This document shows positions 8,044 through 16,432 of a stretch of 64,000 nucleotides of DNA, one piece after another. The stretch comes from SFHK01 sp964554795 (GTDB lineage Bacteria; Bacillota; Clostridia; Christensenellales; Aristaeellaceae), in contig CAZKQB010000006.1 in assembly GCA_964554795.1 (NCBI GenBank), forward strand, positions 30,812 through 94,811, in the 5' to 3' direction. The notes below the pieces were generated by a model that had not been told where the DNA came from, did no database searches, and worked only from the letters and a program-made list of their open reading frames with translations. A program made the translations under genes and the position numbers. The stretch's first letter is position 1. Each line of letters opens with the position of its first letter.

Positions 8044-8868
8044 ATGAAGAAACGTCTTTACTCAGAGCCAAACGAAGAAATCATCTATTTGATTAAGCGG
8101 ATCATGTGTACTGACCAGCAACCGCTGATTGAACGTTTGACTCATGCGTTGAAATGGTTGTATCCGCCTGATGTCGTTGAATATCTATTGGGTGTGTATT
8201 TCCTCGAATTTGGCAAAACATTTGCGCTTGGCAGTGGAAAATACATTGAGACGAAAGTCTCCTTTCGTCGTGCGCGTAGACACTTAAAGCGTGCCCTTCG
8301 TGCTAACCCACAGGATGCAGAAATCCTGACGGCAATTGGCGAATCATACGCAAAAGAGCGAAAATCGGAGCTGGCTTTCCGCTTCTGTGAAAAGGCATTG
8401 GCGCTCGAACCTGACAATGCGCGTCTTTTATGGAATCTGATGGAACAAAGCTATCTGCTTGCGCGTTATGAGACGGTTCTTTCCTGCGACGCTGCTTTCC
8501 ATTGGAAAGTCTGCGCAGATCGCGAAAAATACTTCTGGTGTGGTCTGCTCTGCGCGTACTCCGCTGCTGCACTTGGAAATGTAAAAGAGACTCGCAAGTT
8601 TGCGTGCCGTGCGCTGCAAAGCTATGCGGAAGAATTACCGCAGAGCGATCTCGCTGCTGCATGCCTGTTGGACGTGCTCTTTCTGGCTGACTGTACGGAT
8701 GAACTGAAAGCGCAGTATACGAAATGTGTGCAGAAGGTGGCTTGCATTTCGTCGCCACTGCTTCACGTTTTGCGCGAAAAAGAAGAACTGCCATCTCATC
8801 AGAATTTTGCTTCGCAAATACTGGCAGCATTCACACCGAGGAAGTTGCTACCGCATTTGGCTTGGTAG
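8044..8868 (+). CDS. TPR-repeat protein next to RHS toxin remnant
   Basis: An intact 274-residue soluble protein. Residues about 75-150 hold two or three tetratricopeptide-like repeats (ARRHLKRALRANPQDAEILT, then AFRFCEKALALEPDNARLLW), and further helical pairs follow. TPR domains mediate protein contacts. It starts 8 bases after the frame that may be the toxin tail, so an immunity or accessory role for the lost toxin is plausible but unproven. Codon use is more AT-rich than the housekeeping neighbours, consistent with acquisition. No close named family is recognised. Confidence 0.65.
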   Translation: MKKRLYSEPNEEIIYLIKRIMCTDQQPLIERLTHALKWLYPPDVVEYLLGVYFLEFGKTFALGSGKYIETKVSFRRARRHLKRALRANPQDAEILTAIGESYAKERKSELAFRFCEKALALEPDNARLLWNLMEQSYLLARYETVLSCDAAFHWKVCADREKYFWCGLLCAYSAAALGNVKETRKFACRALQSYAEELPQSDLAAACLLDVLFLADCTDELKAQYTKCVQKVACISSPLLHVLREKEELPSHQNFASQILAAFTPRKLLPHLAW

Positions 8869-8901
8869 TCTGGAACTCTTCTCTCGCCCCGCTTCGGCGG
8901 T

Positions 8902-9601
8902 GCTTTTCTCATGCCGATGCTGCTTTCGGATTTTGATGCGGACCAGCTATTTTACACTATTTCCTACTTCCACAACACCCGCAAGCGCTACGAAAAGCTG
9001 AAGGCGGACATAAACGCCGCCCCGGGGTCATGTAAGCGAGGTGCGCGATGAACTGGACTGGCTGCTGTCCGTGGAGGACGAAGCGTGCAAGCTAACCGAT
9101 CTGTTCAACGAAGGAAAATTGCCCCTGTGCGTGACGCACAACGACACTAAGATCAACAACGTGCTGTTCGATGAAAAAACTCTCGACGCGCTGGTGGTGA
9201 TCGACATGGATACGGTGATGCCTGGTCTGGTGAGCCACGACTTCGGCGATGCGATTCGCTTCGCTGCCAACTTCGTAGAAGAGGACTGCCCAGAGGCGGA
9301 CAAGGCAGGCGTGAACCTGAACATCTACTGGGCGTTTGTCGAGGGCTTCATAAAGGAAACCGCTGCCATGCTGACGGAAGCAGAGGTGGAAACGCTGGGA
9401 ACCAGCTGCTTTGCGCTGGCGTGCGAGTTGGCTACGCGCTTTCTGGACGATTACATTCTGGGATACAAATACTTCAAGATCAATTATCCCGAGCACAACC
9501 TCGTCCGCACCCGCTGCCAAATCACGCTGGCGAAGGATATGCGAAAGAAGATGGATGCCATGAAAGCCATCGCCCGCGATTGCTGTGAGAGGTATAGGTA
9601 A
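8902..9601 (+). pseudogene. phosphotransferase (NahK/aminoglycoside-kinase-like) remnant
   Basis: The C-terminal two thirds of an APH-fold kinase. The left piece (frame from 8902) reads LLSDFDADQL then FHNTRKRYEKLKADI. A one-base shift in CCGGGGT near 9024-9030 moves to the frame 9041-9601, which has the catalytic CVTHNDTKINNVLFD loop (His-x-Asp and Asn), VVIDMDTVMPGLVSHDFGDAIR (the metal-binding Asp) and a helical end. This matches the N-acetylhexosamine 1-kinase type. The N-lobe with the ATP-binding Lys is absent and the frame is broken, so it is inactive. Confidence 0.8.
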
Positions 9602-9786
9602 TAGTATTATCATGATACTCTGTATGACACCCTTTAGATACCATCGGCAATAAAGGCAGGGCAAACGCATGAACGATAAGATGTTCGTAGCCAGGCGTAG
9701 GCATCACTGCTCTTATGATGAGGCATATTTCAAAAATGTTATGCTTTCAAATCATGCATAAGCCCTGTATCGCGCGGAACCAAATC

Positions 9787-9814
9787 TTGACAACAGAGGA
9801 TTTCATGCTATAAT
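9787..9814 (+). promoter_or_regulatory. sigma-A promoter of the WG-repeat gene
   Basis: TTGACA at 9787-9792 and TATAAT at 9809-9814, spacing 16, about 40 bases before the ATG. The region 9602-9786 holds nothing else that I recognise apart from a short imperfect palindrome near 9601. Confidence 0.85.
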
Positions 9815-9852
9815 GAAGGTAAAGGAACCGTATCCGAAATGGAGGATATAAC

Positions 9853-11451
9853 ATGAAGAAATCCTTGATGCTTCTGTTGATGATTACGCTTCTAATGGCA
9901 CAGTTTTCTGCGCTGGCGGGGGCAGTTATCGTTGAGCCGGTTGTACTGGACGGCAATGCCGTCCTGCCCCGGTATGGCGAAGCCTACTATATGAATCGTA
10001 CAATGTACGATTTGCAGGGTAATGTGATTGCCGGTCCCTTTGGCAGCTTGACCAGCTGTCGGAATGGTCTGTATTACGAGGTTGTCAACGAAAACGGTCT
10101 GAATACCATCGGTGTAATCGATTGCACCGGTGCGGAAGTTCTGCCTATGGCCTATGGCGATATTGTCTATGTGGATGACAACTGGCTCCTTGGTATTGAA
10201 CTGGAGGCCACGACGGATGTTAATGGCGATTACAGGGACGGCAAGGGAAACCAGTATAACATCAGCCAGGTGGACGTTGTCTATGACAAGCAGATCATCG
10301 GTTCGCTCAGCCGCGAGGATTATCAGAGCTCGAGCTACGGCGTGAGGGGCAAGTATCTGTATATTCGCACCAGCACCAGGGCAGGTATCTGGCTGGATTC
10401 CGACTTCAATCGCGTGGATGTAGCCGCGGATGATTTTGCTTCTACCGAGTTTACTGATAATTACAAGAAGGGTATACAACACAATCCGACGCAGACTCTG
10501 GCATTTACCGCGAGCTGCACGCTGCAGCCTGAGGACGTGGATCAGAAAATCTGGTATACCGACGACGGCAACTTCATTGATCTGCAGGGCAATCTGGTGA
10601 ATAAGGGAACTTTTGCAGACGGGAAGGAATACGATTCTGTTTATTATTACGGCGGCGATTATCTTGTGGTTCGCGCCAACGGCCTGCGTGGCCTGGTCGA
10701 TATGCAGGGCAATGAAGTGATTCCGCCCAAATACGAGGAGATTGCCGGTACGACGGACGGCACCTTCTTTGCACTGGGATATCAGGCTGTGGTGACGGAG
10801 GATGGCGGTCTGATGTATCTGGATGAGCAGGGTAATGTATTGGCCTCGGTGGAATACAAGCTAAGCTCCTCCGACTATAAGGGCTTTACCTATAATGCGC
10901 CCATGATAGCTGTGCAGAATATGGGCAAGTATGTCGTCATCACGGCGACCAAGGGTCAGCTGGAAGAGACCTATGACGATGTTGCGTCCGTCCGCAGCGC
11001 AACCCAGAGGCTGATGGCTGTGCAGCAGGATGATCTGTGGGGCGTGATTGATATCGACGGAAACCTGATCATTCCCTACAGCTTCCGCTATGAACCCGAT
11101 ATTAATGCGGACGGTACGCGGGTGCTGGGTACCAACGAGGATCGCGAGTTCCTGCTGTACACCATCGCCTATGACGAAACCGGCGCAGTGGCCAATACGG
11201 AGGAAGCGAATGCGACCGAGACTAGCAATCCCGGTGCTTATGAACGCGTGACAAAGTTCTCCGGTCTGGCAGAAGGTGAGTGGGGCTGCACTAACTGCGG
11301 CACCATCAACAGTGGCAAGTTCTGCACAGAGTGCGGCGCTGCCAAGCCTGCGGAGGAGGAAAAGCCTCTTGTTTGCAGCGGCTGCGGCTATACGCCTGAA
11401 GCCGGAACAACGCCGAAGTTCTGCTCGGAATGCGGCACCAAGTTTGAATAA
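9853..11451 (+). CDS. secreted WG-repeat protein with two C-terminal zinc ribbons
   Basis: A 532-residue protein. Residues 1-24 form a signal peptide (basic start, hydrophobic core, ALAG-type end). The body is built from repeats of the WG/KWG kind, e.g. GLRGLVDMQGNEVIPPKYEE near 275 and LWGVIDIDGNLIIPYSF near 395, predicted to form a beta-propeller-like surface. The last 60 residues hold two CxxC...CxxC zinc-ribbon units (CTNCG...CTECG and CSGCG...CSECG), which are usually cytoplasmic modules. A zinc ribbon on an exported protein is unusual. It has its own promoter and a strong terminator, so it is a single-gene unit. Function unknown. Confidence 0.8.
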   Translation: MKKSLMLLLMITLLMAQFSALAGAVIVEPVVLDGNAVLPRYGEAYYMNRTMYDLQGNVIAGPFGSLTSCRNGLYYEVVNENGLNTIGVIDCTGAEVLPMAYGDIVYVDDNWLLGIELEATTDVNGDYRDGKGNQYNISQVDVVYDKQIIGSLSREDYQSSSYGVRGKYLYIRTSTRAGIWLDSDFNRVDVAADDFASTEFTDNYKKGIQHNPTQTLAFTASCTLQPEDVDQKIWYTDDGNFIDLQGNLVNKGTFADGKEYDSVYYYGGDYLVVRANGLRGLVDMQGNEVIPPKYEEIAGTTDGTFFALGYQAVVTEDGGLMYLDEQGNVLASVEYKLSSSDYKGFTYNAPMIAVQNMGKYVVITATKGQLEETYDDVASVRSATQRLMAVQQDDLWGVIDIDGNLIIPYSFRYEPDINADGTRVLGTNEDREFLLYTIAYDETGAVANTEEANATETSNPGAYERVTKFSGLAEGEWGCTNCGTINSGKFCTECGAAKPAEEEKPLVCSGCGYTPEAGTTPKFCSECGTKFE

Positions 11452-11484
11452 TCCAGCGAATATCCCTGATAAGCAGGAAGCTCA

Positions 11485-11528
11485 GACCGTTGACAAAGTC
11501 CAAGGACGAAGGTCAACGGTCATTTTTT
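11485..11528 (+). terminator. intrinsic terminator of the WG-repeat gene
   Basis: GACCGTTGAC at 11485-11494 pairs perfectly with GTCAACGGTC at 11512-11521, followed by A and six T. Confidence 0.9.
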
Positions 11529-11709
11529 GTTAGCCTAATAGACGACTGCGGCAATGCCTGTACATACCGCAGTCGTTCCGAGGTTCCGTTGACAAATCCT
11601 CAAAAGCACCATAGTTGTTTTCAGAACGTATCGCTTCAACAGGGTTGTCTATCGATAGCCTTCTAACCGCATATAGCATGGAAATGGCAACAAGATAAGG
11701 TACAATAAG

Positions 11710-12177
11710 CTGCGCAACGAAGCCCGTCAGGGCTATCGCAGCGGCACTATGACCGTGGCCTGACCACGGTATCTGGGAAGGCAACGCTTCAGGTACCGCG
11801 GCTGAAGGGAAGCGGCTTTGAAACGGAGATCATTGAGCGTTACCGGTGCAGAAGAAGCTTCGCGAGATGCGGTTGAAGGAAGCGGCAAAAAGGTGGAGGA
11901 GGGGATTGAGGAAACGTTGACATATTACGCATTTCCATCCGAGTACTGGCTGAAGGTCCGAACCAACAACCTGCTGGAACGCCTGAACCGTGAAATATGG
12001 AGACGGACGCGAGTGGTTGGAAGCTTCCCAGATGGAGAATCGGCATTGATGCTGGTTTGTGCAAGACTGCGGGCACGTGATCGGCACGCAGTGGGGCGAA
12101 AAACGCTACATGAGCATGAAGGCGCTGGAACAAGCTGGATCGGGAAAAAACGAAGCAGAGAACCGTGATCTGGCGTA
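11710..12177 (+). pseudogene. IS256-family transposase remnant
   Basis: Pieces of an IS256/mutator transposase in shifted frames. The left piece has YRSG and an LTT..GKATLQVPRLKGSGFETEIIERY segment, the usual N-terminal region. It then jumps, with the DDE core missing, to the C-terminal text YYAFPSEYWLKVRTNN, LLERLNREIWRRTRVVGSFP and ALMLVCARLR. A further shift leads to the GTQWGEKRYMSMKALE tail and a stop near 12177. At least one large internal deletion and one frameshift are present, so it cannot move. It supports a history of insertion in the 6.7-12.3 kb patch. Confidence 0.85.
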
Positions 12178-12361
12178 GGCAGCAGACCACCAGCCGCCCG
12201 TAAAGGGCTTCGCAAGTGGCTTCGCCACCCTTGACGGACAACTGGCGGCCTGCTGATCGGCCCTTGCCTAACCAACTTCATAAGTGACGCTGACTATTTT
12301 GCGCATTACTCTTGACAGGACCGGCACGGGTGTCCATCACGAGGTGGAAGCAGTGCGTTCT
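12178..12361. other. intergenic DNA with imperfect inverted repeat
   Basis: CAGCAGACCACCAGCCGCCC at 12180-12199 is partly complementary to a CTGGCGGCCTGCTG segment near 12243-12256, with a second small hairpin (AGTGGCTTCGCCACC) inside. This could be the folded right end of the decayed IS element. No gene is seen. Confidence 0.35.
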
Positions 12362-13369
12362 TCATGGCAGCGCATTTTCTTTCGTCAGCATGGCGCTGAT
12401 TTCTGATAGCGCCTGACGTTCGATATCTGCGTCCGTGCATTTTTGCACATAGAACCGCCCGTTTCGAAAGCCGGAATAGCGCAGGTAGGCCTCCTGTGAA
12501 ACCATCGTTTCGAAAAGCCGGTTTTCCTCATAGTGCGCGGTGTAGATGTGCGGCGCATAGAGCTTTGCCAGATACGGATAGGTTGTATACATACGCATGT
12601 TCGCGCGGTCATCCAGACTCATTAGAAGCAACGGGAAGGTTCCACAGCAGCCGGATTCGACAATGTGGATTTTTCTCGCGTCAATATCTGCCAGCATGCC
12701 GCGCAGACAGGTTTCTGCCTGCGGGTATTTGCTGAGGGTTTTCCGTATATCCAGCAAAACGATGCGGGCAAAGGACGGAAAATCGGTGCAGCCGACTTCC
12801 AGTGCACGGTAAACCGCTGCCCGGATTTCATCGTCTGCGCTTGCTGTGCCTGTGAGCTCGGCGAAGGATTTGCGGCTGAGTAGCCATGCATGTACGCGCG
12901 TCTGGCCCTTTCCGAGGAAGGTGGCGAGGGGCAGCAGCGTGTCACGAAGCAGGAAGATGTAAGCGGCATCGTCCTCATGTCCGATCCACTGGCAGAAACG
13001 TTGCAGCTCTCGGATGAATGGCGCGTGGGAAATGTCAGGGACGCTTGCAGCAGCCTCCATGGCGCAATGAATCGCCTCTGAAAGCTCTATTTCCTTCGAG
13101 GTGTACGAAAGCGTTTCCAGAGGAATCGTTTTTTCGGGAAGCGGAAACGGCTCGACATGATTTTGCTTCAGATAGCTCCGCAGAAAGGAGATGCCCTGAT
13201 GCTCGGCTTCCAGATGCCGGTTCAGTTCGGTGTAACCCTCGTCCGCCAGATCGTCCAGCAGCTTGAGTAGCTGTCTGGCGCAGTAAACCGTTTCTGGTGT
13301 GGAAGGCGCTTCCTTCAGTGCTTGCAGCGACTGCCTATAGAAGCTCATAGAATAGGAAAGAAAGCTCAT
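12362..13369 (-). CDS. conserved-looking protein of unknown function, co-transcribed with TetR regulator
   Basis: A 335-residue protein, mostly helical in the first 240 residues (including LLKLLDDLADEGYTELNRHL). An alpha/beta end contains IHIVESGCCGTFPLLLMSLD (about 245-264) followed by MRMYTTYPYLAKLY and FRNGRFYVQK. The VESGxxGTxPL segment is a glycine-rich loop after a strand, reminiscent of nucleotide or phosphate-binding loops, but I cannot assign a family. No signal peptide or membrane helix. The start chosen is the ATG overlapping the TetR stop (ATGA), so the pair is translationally coupled. The regulator upstream probably controls it. Confidence 0.7.
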   Translation of the reverse strand: MSFLSYSMSFYRQSLQALKEAPSTPETVYCARQLLKLLDDLADEGYTELNRHLEAEHQGISFLRSYLKQNHVEPFPLPEKTIPLETLSYTSKEIELSEAIHCAMEAAASVPDISHAPFIRELQRFCQWIGHEDDAAYIFLLRDTLLPLATFLGKGQTRVHAWLLSRKSFAELTGTASADDEIRAAVYRALEVGCTDFPSFARIVLLDIRKTLSKYPQAETCLRGMLADIDARKIHIVESGCCGTFPLLLMSLDDRANMRMYTTYPYLAKLYAPHIYTAHYEENRLFETMVSQEAYLRYSGFRNGRFYVQKCTDADIERQALSEISAMLTKENALP

Positions 13370-13962
13370 GACTGCATCTCCTGTCCGGTCGCCCCGCCGG
13401 CCTTGATCAGCTGCAGCATAGCGGAAAATTCCGTAGTCAGCATTTGGCTGAGTCTTTCCTCTGGGAAGCGGCAAACCCGTGTGGCGCACAGCGCGCCGAT
13501 TCCAAAGGTGTAAATCCAGACGTTTTCAAACAGCATTCGGGCCTCTGCTTCGGTCATCTCGTATTCCTTACGGAGCAGTGCAACGCAGGCGTTTGCCGTG
13601 GGGCCGAGCTCGCTGAATAGATCGTCAAACTGTACGGCACTGCGGTTTTCCTGCATGAACAGCAGCCGATAGAGCTTCGGCTCGTGCATGCCGAACAGCA
13701 CCATGCGCATGCCTACCTGCTTGAAAAGCGGCATATCCGGCATTGGATGCTCGGAGAAGCACTCGAAACGGTGCATTGCCGCAGTTCGAACCGCATCCTG
13801 CACCTCCTTCATGCTGCGGAAAAAGGTGAAGATTGGCTGCGCGGAGCTGCCGAGTGCGTCGCCAAGTGCTTTGGCGGTCAGAGCTTCGGCGCCTTTTTCC
13901 GAAACAAGCTGCAGTGCTGTCGCAATGATCTCATCCCGTGTGAATTTCGGCTTGGGAGGCAT
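13366..13962 (-). CDS. TetR/AcrR family transcriptional regulator
   Basis: A 198-residue regulator with the N-terminal TetR helix-turn-helix: FTRDEIIATALQLVSEKGAEALTAKALGDALG then SSAQPIFTFFRSMKEVQDAV (residues about 7-58). The C-terminal ligand domain is helical and not specific to a known effector. It is first in a two-gene minus-strand unit with the unknown 335-residue protein. About 300 bases of shared upstream region separate it from a divergent TetR-MATE pair. A short inverted repeat with ACGTTTTGCAACGT character around 13993-14010 just upstream is a candidate own operator. Confidence 0.88.
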   Translation of the reverse strand: MPPKPKFTRDEIIATALQLVSEKGAEALTAKALGDALGSSAQPIFTFFRSMKEVQDAVRTAAMHRFECFSEHPMPDMPLFKQVGMRMVLFGMHEPKLYRLLFMQENRSAVQFDDLFSELGPTANACVALLRKEYEMTEAEARMLFENVWIYTFGIGALCATRVCRFPEERLSQMLTTEFSAMLQLIKAGGATGQEMQS

Positions 13963-14191
13963 GTGAATTCATTCCTGTCTTACAATTAAAATATACGTTT
14001 TGCAACGTACAGTTCAGCTTAAACCTGCGTTCAAGGAAAGTCAAGCATCTGCTACGGCATTCGTGAGATTTTACGTGTGCTGGCCGCGAAATTCAGCTTG
14101 TTTTGCTTGAAGCGTCTTCTGGCATCCCATGCAGCCAGACACACGGATGGCGTAGAAGGCAGGGGAAGGCGATTTTTATGCTCGTGGGCTA

Positions 14192-14220
14192 TTGATATCC
14201 TAACGCTGTTAGGATACAAT
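14192..14220 (+). promoter_or_regulatory. promoter with perfect palindromic operator for TetR-MATE unit
   Basis: TTGATA at 14192-14197 and TACAAT at 14215-14220 are 17 bases apart. Between and over them lies TATCCTAAC (14196-14204), GCT, GTTAGGATA (14208-14216), a perfect 9+3+9 palindrome that overlaps both -35 and -10. A GTTAGGA half-site recurs at about 14233-14239. This is the classic layout for autorepression by the TetR protein encoded next. Confidence 0.85.
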
Positions 14221-14253
14221 AAATCGAACGATGTTAGGAAAGAGGATGGGGAG

Positions 14254-14841
14254 ATGCTTCGAAAGGGACTGAGCAGGGAAGTGCTCTTTGATGCGACCAA
14301 ACGGTTGATTGAGGAGAAAGGGGTTTCTGCATTCTCCATGCGTACCCTGGCAGAAAGGCTTGGCGTGAAGGCGGCTTCTTTGTATGCGCATATCGAAAGC
14401 GTGGATGAGCTGTTTACGGAGGTGGGCATTTCTGCGCTGAATGATCAGAGAGAGGCGCAGATTTCCGCTGCCTGTGGAAAACCGCGAGACGAGGCAGTTC
14501 TTGCGCTTGCGGATGCCTATCGCGCCTTTGCAAAGGCGCACGGTGAGCTGTACCGCCTGATCATGCAGATGCCCATGGGCAAGAATGAGGCGCTGAAAGC
14601 CGAAGCTATCATGACGGCTGAGCCGGCAATGCAGGTGCTTGCAGACTACCGAATCAGCATGGAACGCAGAATGCATTGGCAGCGGGTGTTGCGCGGCGTC
14701 ATGCACGGCTTTGTTTCGCAGGAAGCCGCGGGATATTTTTCCCATTATCCGGTTGACTTGGAGGAAAGCTATCATCTGGCTGTACAGTGCGTAATTGACG
14801 GACTGCGTGAGGAGGAAGCATTAAATGAAAGAAATGCATGA
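14254..14841 (+). CDS. TetR/AcrR family regulator of the MATE exporter
   Basis: A 195-residue regulator. The HTH region reads SREVLFDATKRLIEEKGVSA then FSMRTLAERLGVKAASLYAHI (about residues 6-48). The C-terminal half contains a WHG-like TetR_C pattern (RGVMHGFVSQEAAGYF near 150-165). The start is the ATG with a GAGGATGGGGAG site just downstream of the promoter; a longer frame would begin upstream of the promoter and is rejected. It overlaps the MATE gene by 17 bases, so regulator and exporter form one operon, probably induced by a toxic compound that the exporter removes. Confidence 0.9.
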   Translation: MLRKGLSREVLFDATKRLIEEKGVSAFSMRTLAERLGVKAASLYAHIESVDELFTEVGISALNDQREAQISAACGKPRDEAVLALADAYRAFAKAHGELYRLIMQMPMGKNEALKAEAIMTAEPAMQVLADYRISMERRMHWQRVLRGVMHGFVSQEAAGYFSHYPVDLEESYHLAVQCVIDGLREEEALNERNA

Positions 14842-16201
14842 AAGAGCGAAGCTGTTTTCCGAAATGCCGGTGCACAGGGCGACCCTGACGCTGATCATTC
14901 CAACCGTCATCAGCCAGCTGATCACCGTTGTATATAATATGGCGGATACCTTTTTCATTGGTCAGCTGGGCGACCCGCGGCAGGTGGCAGCGGCAACCGT
15001 CGCCATGCCCTGCTTTATGTTTCTGACGGCCTTTGCCAACCTGTTTGGGCTAGGTGGCTCCAGCCTGATTTCCCGCTGCCTTGGCTCGGGAAACCGGGAG
15101 AAGGCGATGCGGTGCGCCTCGTTTTGTATTTGGACAGGTGCGGTATCGGCGCTGATTTATGGTCTGCTGGTGGTGCTAGCGGAGCCGGTGTTGCTTCCGA
15201 TTTTAGGCGCGTCTCCGGAAACATGGACGTACTGCAAACAATATATTCTCTGGACGATTGGCGTTGGCGCAGTTCCTACCGTGATGAATGCGGAGCTGGC
15301 CCACCTGATTCGCGCGGAGGGCTACTCCAAGCCCGCCGGGTTTGGAGTAGCCCTTGGAGGCATACTGAATATCTTGTTGGATCCGCTTTTCATTTTTGCA
15401 TTCAAGCTGGAAACTGCCGGCGCGGCGATTGCGACGATGCTTTCCAACCTGATCGCCATGGGTTATTTTCTGGGCTTTCTGTACCGCATTCGAAAAACCA
15501 CGGTTGTCACGCCTGATCCGAAAAAATTCACTCTGCGGGAGAGAATTCCTGTGGAGGTTCTGACGGTCGGTCTTCCGGGCTTTACCATGACCATGATGTC
15601 TACCGTTTCAAATACGGTGCTGAACCATATCGTTGCAGCCTATTCCAGCACGTCCATCGCAGGAATGGGCATAGCCAAGAAGATTGACCTGCTGGCATAT
15701 GCAATTGCGCAGGGCATGACGCAGGGTACGCTTCCGCTGATCGGCTACAATTATTCCTCTGGCAATCGGCGTCGCATGACGCAGGCGATTCGCACGGCGC
15801 TTCTGTATAGCCTGCTGGTGGCGTGCGCCGGCGCACTGCTGCTGTGGTTCCTTGCGGTTCCTATTACTCGCTGCTTTATCAACAACGCGGATACGGTTCG
15901 CTATGGACAGAGCTTCCTAAAGATCATTTGTCTTGCCTGTCCTTCCACTGCAATCAATTTCATGGTTATCACGATTTTTCAGGCAACCGGACGCAGGCTG
16001 CAGCCACTGCTGCTTTCTCTGCTGCGCAAGGGTAGCCTTGACGTGGTGTTTATGATTTCGCTGAACCGTTTTGTCGGCATCGACGGCATTGCATGGGCTA
16101 CGCCTTTTGCTGATTGGCTTGTGCTGCTGATTTCGATTGCGTTGATTGTGCCGTATTTGAAGCGCCTGAATGCCGGGCAGGCCTGTTCAAGCGTCAATTA
16201 G
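14825..16201 (+). CDS. MATE family efflux transporter
   Basis: A 458-residue membrane protein of normal MATE length with 12 predicted transmembrane helices in two homologous halves. Family marks are PTVISQLITVVYNMADTFFI (about 25-44), the GLGGSSLISRCLG segment near 76-88 and the second-half TMMSTVSNTVLNHIVAAYS stretch near 257-275. MATE proteins export cationic drugs or metabolites using Na+ or H+ gradients. It is expressed with the TetR regulator just upstream. Confidence 0.95.
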   Translation: MKEMHERAKLFSEMPVHRATLTLIIPTVISQLITVVYNMADTFFIGQLGDPRQVAAATVAMPCFMFLTAFANLFGLGGSSLISRCLGSGNREKAMRCASFCIWTGAVSALIYGLLVVLAEPVLLPILGASPETWTYCKQYILWTIGVGAVPTVMNAELAHLIRAEGYSKPAGFGVALGGILNILLDPLFIFAFKLETAGAAIATMLSNLIAMGYFLGFLYRIRKTTVVTPDPKKFTLRERIPVEVLTVGLPGFTMTMMSTVSNTVLNHIVAAYSSTSIAGMGIAKKIDLLAYAIAQGMTQGTLPLIGYNYSSGNRRRMTQAIRTALLYSLLVACAGALLLWFLAVPITRCFINNADTVRYGQSFLKIICLACPSTAINFMVITIFQATGRRLQPLLLSLLRKGSLDVVFMISLNRFVGIDGIAWATPFADWLVLLISIALIVPYLKRLNAGQACSSVN

Positions 16202-16432
16202 GATATACAATATTCGGGATGCCCGGCGTTTGCCTTACCTCTGGCGAATCGGAAATGCGTTCCGCACAGTCATCGTTAGGGCATGCGGCATTCTGAATAT
16301 GTGGGCTTCGGCGCCTCAGGGAGGAAGTGCCTTGCGTTTTAGAATGGCGGACTTGAAAAGATCTGTAGGAGGGTGGTATGATATAGAAAAAGTGATGCTG
16401 CTTTAGCGACGGCAGAGAACGGGGGAGAATCG
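16202..16432. other. intergenic region before SNF2 gene
   Basis: About 230 bases with no supported gene. A TATGATATAG stretch near 16377-16386 could serve as the -10 of the helicase gene, but no good -35 is seen. Confidence 0.4.

Noticed and set aside
14077..14253. N-terminal extension of the TetR regulator before the MATE gene
   Set aside because: The extension would start upstream of the promoter and operator and matches no TetR start; the ATG at 14254 has a ribosome site.
12362..16201. Antiviral defence cassette
   Set aside because: The exporter and two TetR regulators fit drug response; no nuclease, helicase or toxin motif is present in this stretch.
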